Below, in pieces: positions 5,656 to 6,033 of a stretch of 6,033 nt of DNA. How positions within the stretch are numbered: position 1 is the first letter of the stretch; every line of letters starts with the position of its first letter. The notes beneath the pieces were generated by a model. That model had not been told where the DNA came from and made no database searches. It saw only the letters and a list, made by a program, of their open reading frames with translations. The position numbers and the translations under genes were made by a program. This DNA is from an uncultured bacterium (GTDB lineage: Bacteria > Bacteroidota > Bacteroidia > Bacteroidales > Marinifilaceae): contig CAJMQA010000214.1 of assembly GCA_905215395.1 (NCBI GenBank), positions 1 to 6,033 on the forward strand, read 5' to 3'.

Positions 5656-5686
5656 GGATGACAAGTGGTTCCAGCACTTGCCATCC
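5656..5686 (+). other. Hairpin between the anti-sigma and susC-like genes
   Basis: GGATGACAAGTG (5656-5667) and CACTTGCCATCC (5675-5686) pair over 12 positions with one A-C mismatch around a seven-base loop (GTTCCAG). It starts 7 bases after the anti-sigma stop and is not followed by T residues, so it is not a standard terminator. It could separate expression of the regulators from the transporter operon or stabilise the upstream mRNA. The transporter promoter, perhaps sigma-dependent, would have to lie in or after it, in the 42 bp before the ATG at 5729. Confidence 0.55.
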
Positions 5687-5728
5687 GGTGTAAAATTGGA
5701 TATACAAACAATTTAACTGATCAAATTT

Positions 5729-6033
5729 ATGAAAAAAAATCCTGAATCAAGTCGGGATAGGTATCCTGATTTGGGAAAATTTTTTAAGGTGATGAAACTT
5801 TGTGCGTGTATTATGCTTTGTACGATACTTTCAGTATCTGCAAATACACTGGCTCAGCGGGTGAAAATGTCGATAGAGAGACAGAATGCAGATATGATAA
5901 GTGTGCTGTCGGAGGTGTGTAAGAAGAATGGCTTTCAGCTATTGTACAATGACGAAGAGGTGGCAGGAATCAAGATCAGTATTGATTTGAAAGATGCTTC
6001 TTTGGAGGAGATTCTGGACCATGTATTCAAGGG
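5729..6033 (+). CDS. SusC-like TonB-dependent outer-membrane transducer, N-terminal part (continues past window)
   Basis: The first 101 codons of a TonB-dependent transporter gene are present; the rest lies beyond the window. The translation has a charged N-terminal stretch (MKKNPESSRDRYPDLGK), then a signal peptide (FFKVMKLCACIMLCTILSVS), with likely cleavage after ANTLA near residue 42. An STN domain begins at about residue 49 (IERQNADMISVLSEVCKKNG, FQLLYNDEEVAGIKISIDLK) and runs to LEEILDHVFKG at the edge. The STN domain, which contacts FecR in the periplasm, marks this as a signalling transducer and not only a transporter. In SusC proteins a carboxypeptidase-like beta domain, a plug and a 22-strand barrel usually follow, with a susD-like gene next; none of these is visible here. 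The start could also be the Met at 5792, which would give a compact signal peptide. The substrate is unknown. Confidence 0.88.
   Translation, partial: MKKNPESSRDRYPDLGKFFKVMKLCACIMLCTILSVSANTLAQRVKMSIERQNADMISVLSEVCKKNGFQLLYNDEEVAGIKISIDLKDASLEEILDHVFK

Noticed and set aside
5108..5711. Minus-strand open frames opposite the anti-sigma gene
   Set aside because: They overlap the well-supported FecR coding frame and show no domain or signal peptide.

Overview
The window looks like chromosome from a Bacteroidota bacterium, most likely order Bacteroidales. The evidence is an RpoC tail with an LRTFH trigger loop and a Bacteroidota-style insert, a DUF3467 gene near rpoC, A/T-rich leaders without Shine-Dalgarno sequences, TAnnTTTG-type -7 boxes, and an ECF sigma / FecR anti-sigma / STN-domain SusC-like triplet. 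The SusC start, with a charged tail before FFKVMKL, reminds me of Butyricimonas/Odoribacter proteins, but I would not assign a genus from this.

Left part (1-3180): the 3' end of rpoC closes with a strong hairpin terminator. Two minus-strand genes follow: an unrecognised secreted protein of 175 aa and a TRL-family lipoprotein of 102 aa. A 306-bp divergent spacer then leads to a plus-strand DUF3467 gene of 105 aa. From memory, DUF3467 genes often sit directly behind rpoC in Bacteroidales, so the two minus-strand genes look like an insertion into that pair.

Middle (3181-3745): a 54-aa minus-strand ORF reads as a tiny membrane protein, with one hydrophobic segment and a short amphipathic tail. 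It has its own terminator, which it shares with DUF3467. A 385-bp region with no gene that I can see follows. It holds a candidate promoter, a 16-bp inverted repeat containing CGAACGTT, a stem-loop with a T-run and a small GC-rich stem-loop, all upstream of the sigma gene.

Right part (3746-6033): a cell-surface signalling and uptake locus. It has an ECF sigma factor, a FecR-type transmembrane anti-sigma factor and the start of a SusC-like TonB-dependent transducer whose STN domain should contact FecR in the periplasm. By the known Fec/CUT-type logic, ligand binding by the transducer at the outer membrane signals through FecR to release the sigma factor, which transcribes the transporter operon. 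The substrate cannot be read because the window ends inside the STN domain. Hairpins lie between sigma and anti-sigma and between anti-sigma and susC.

No wholly new system is evident. The most interesting unexplained items are the structured leader of the sigma gene, the tiny membrane protein gene beside it and the intercistronic hairpins.
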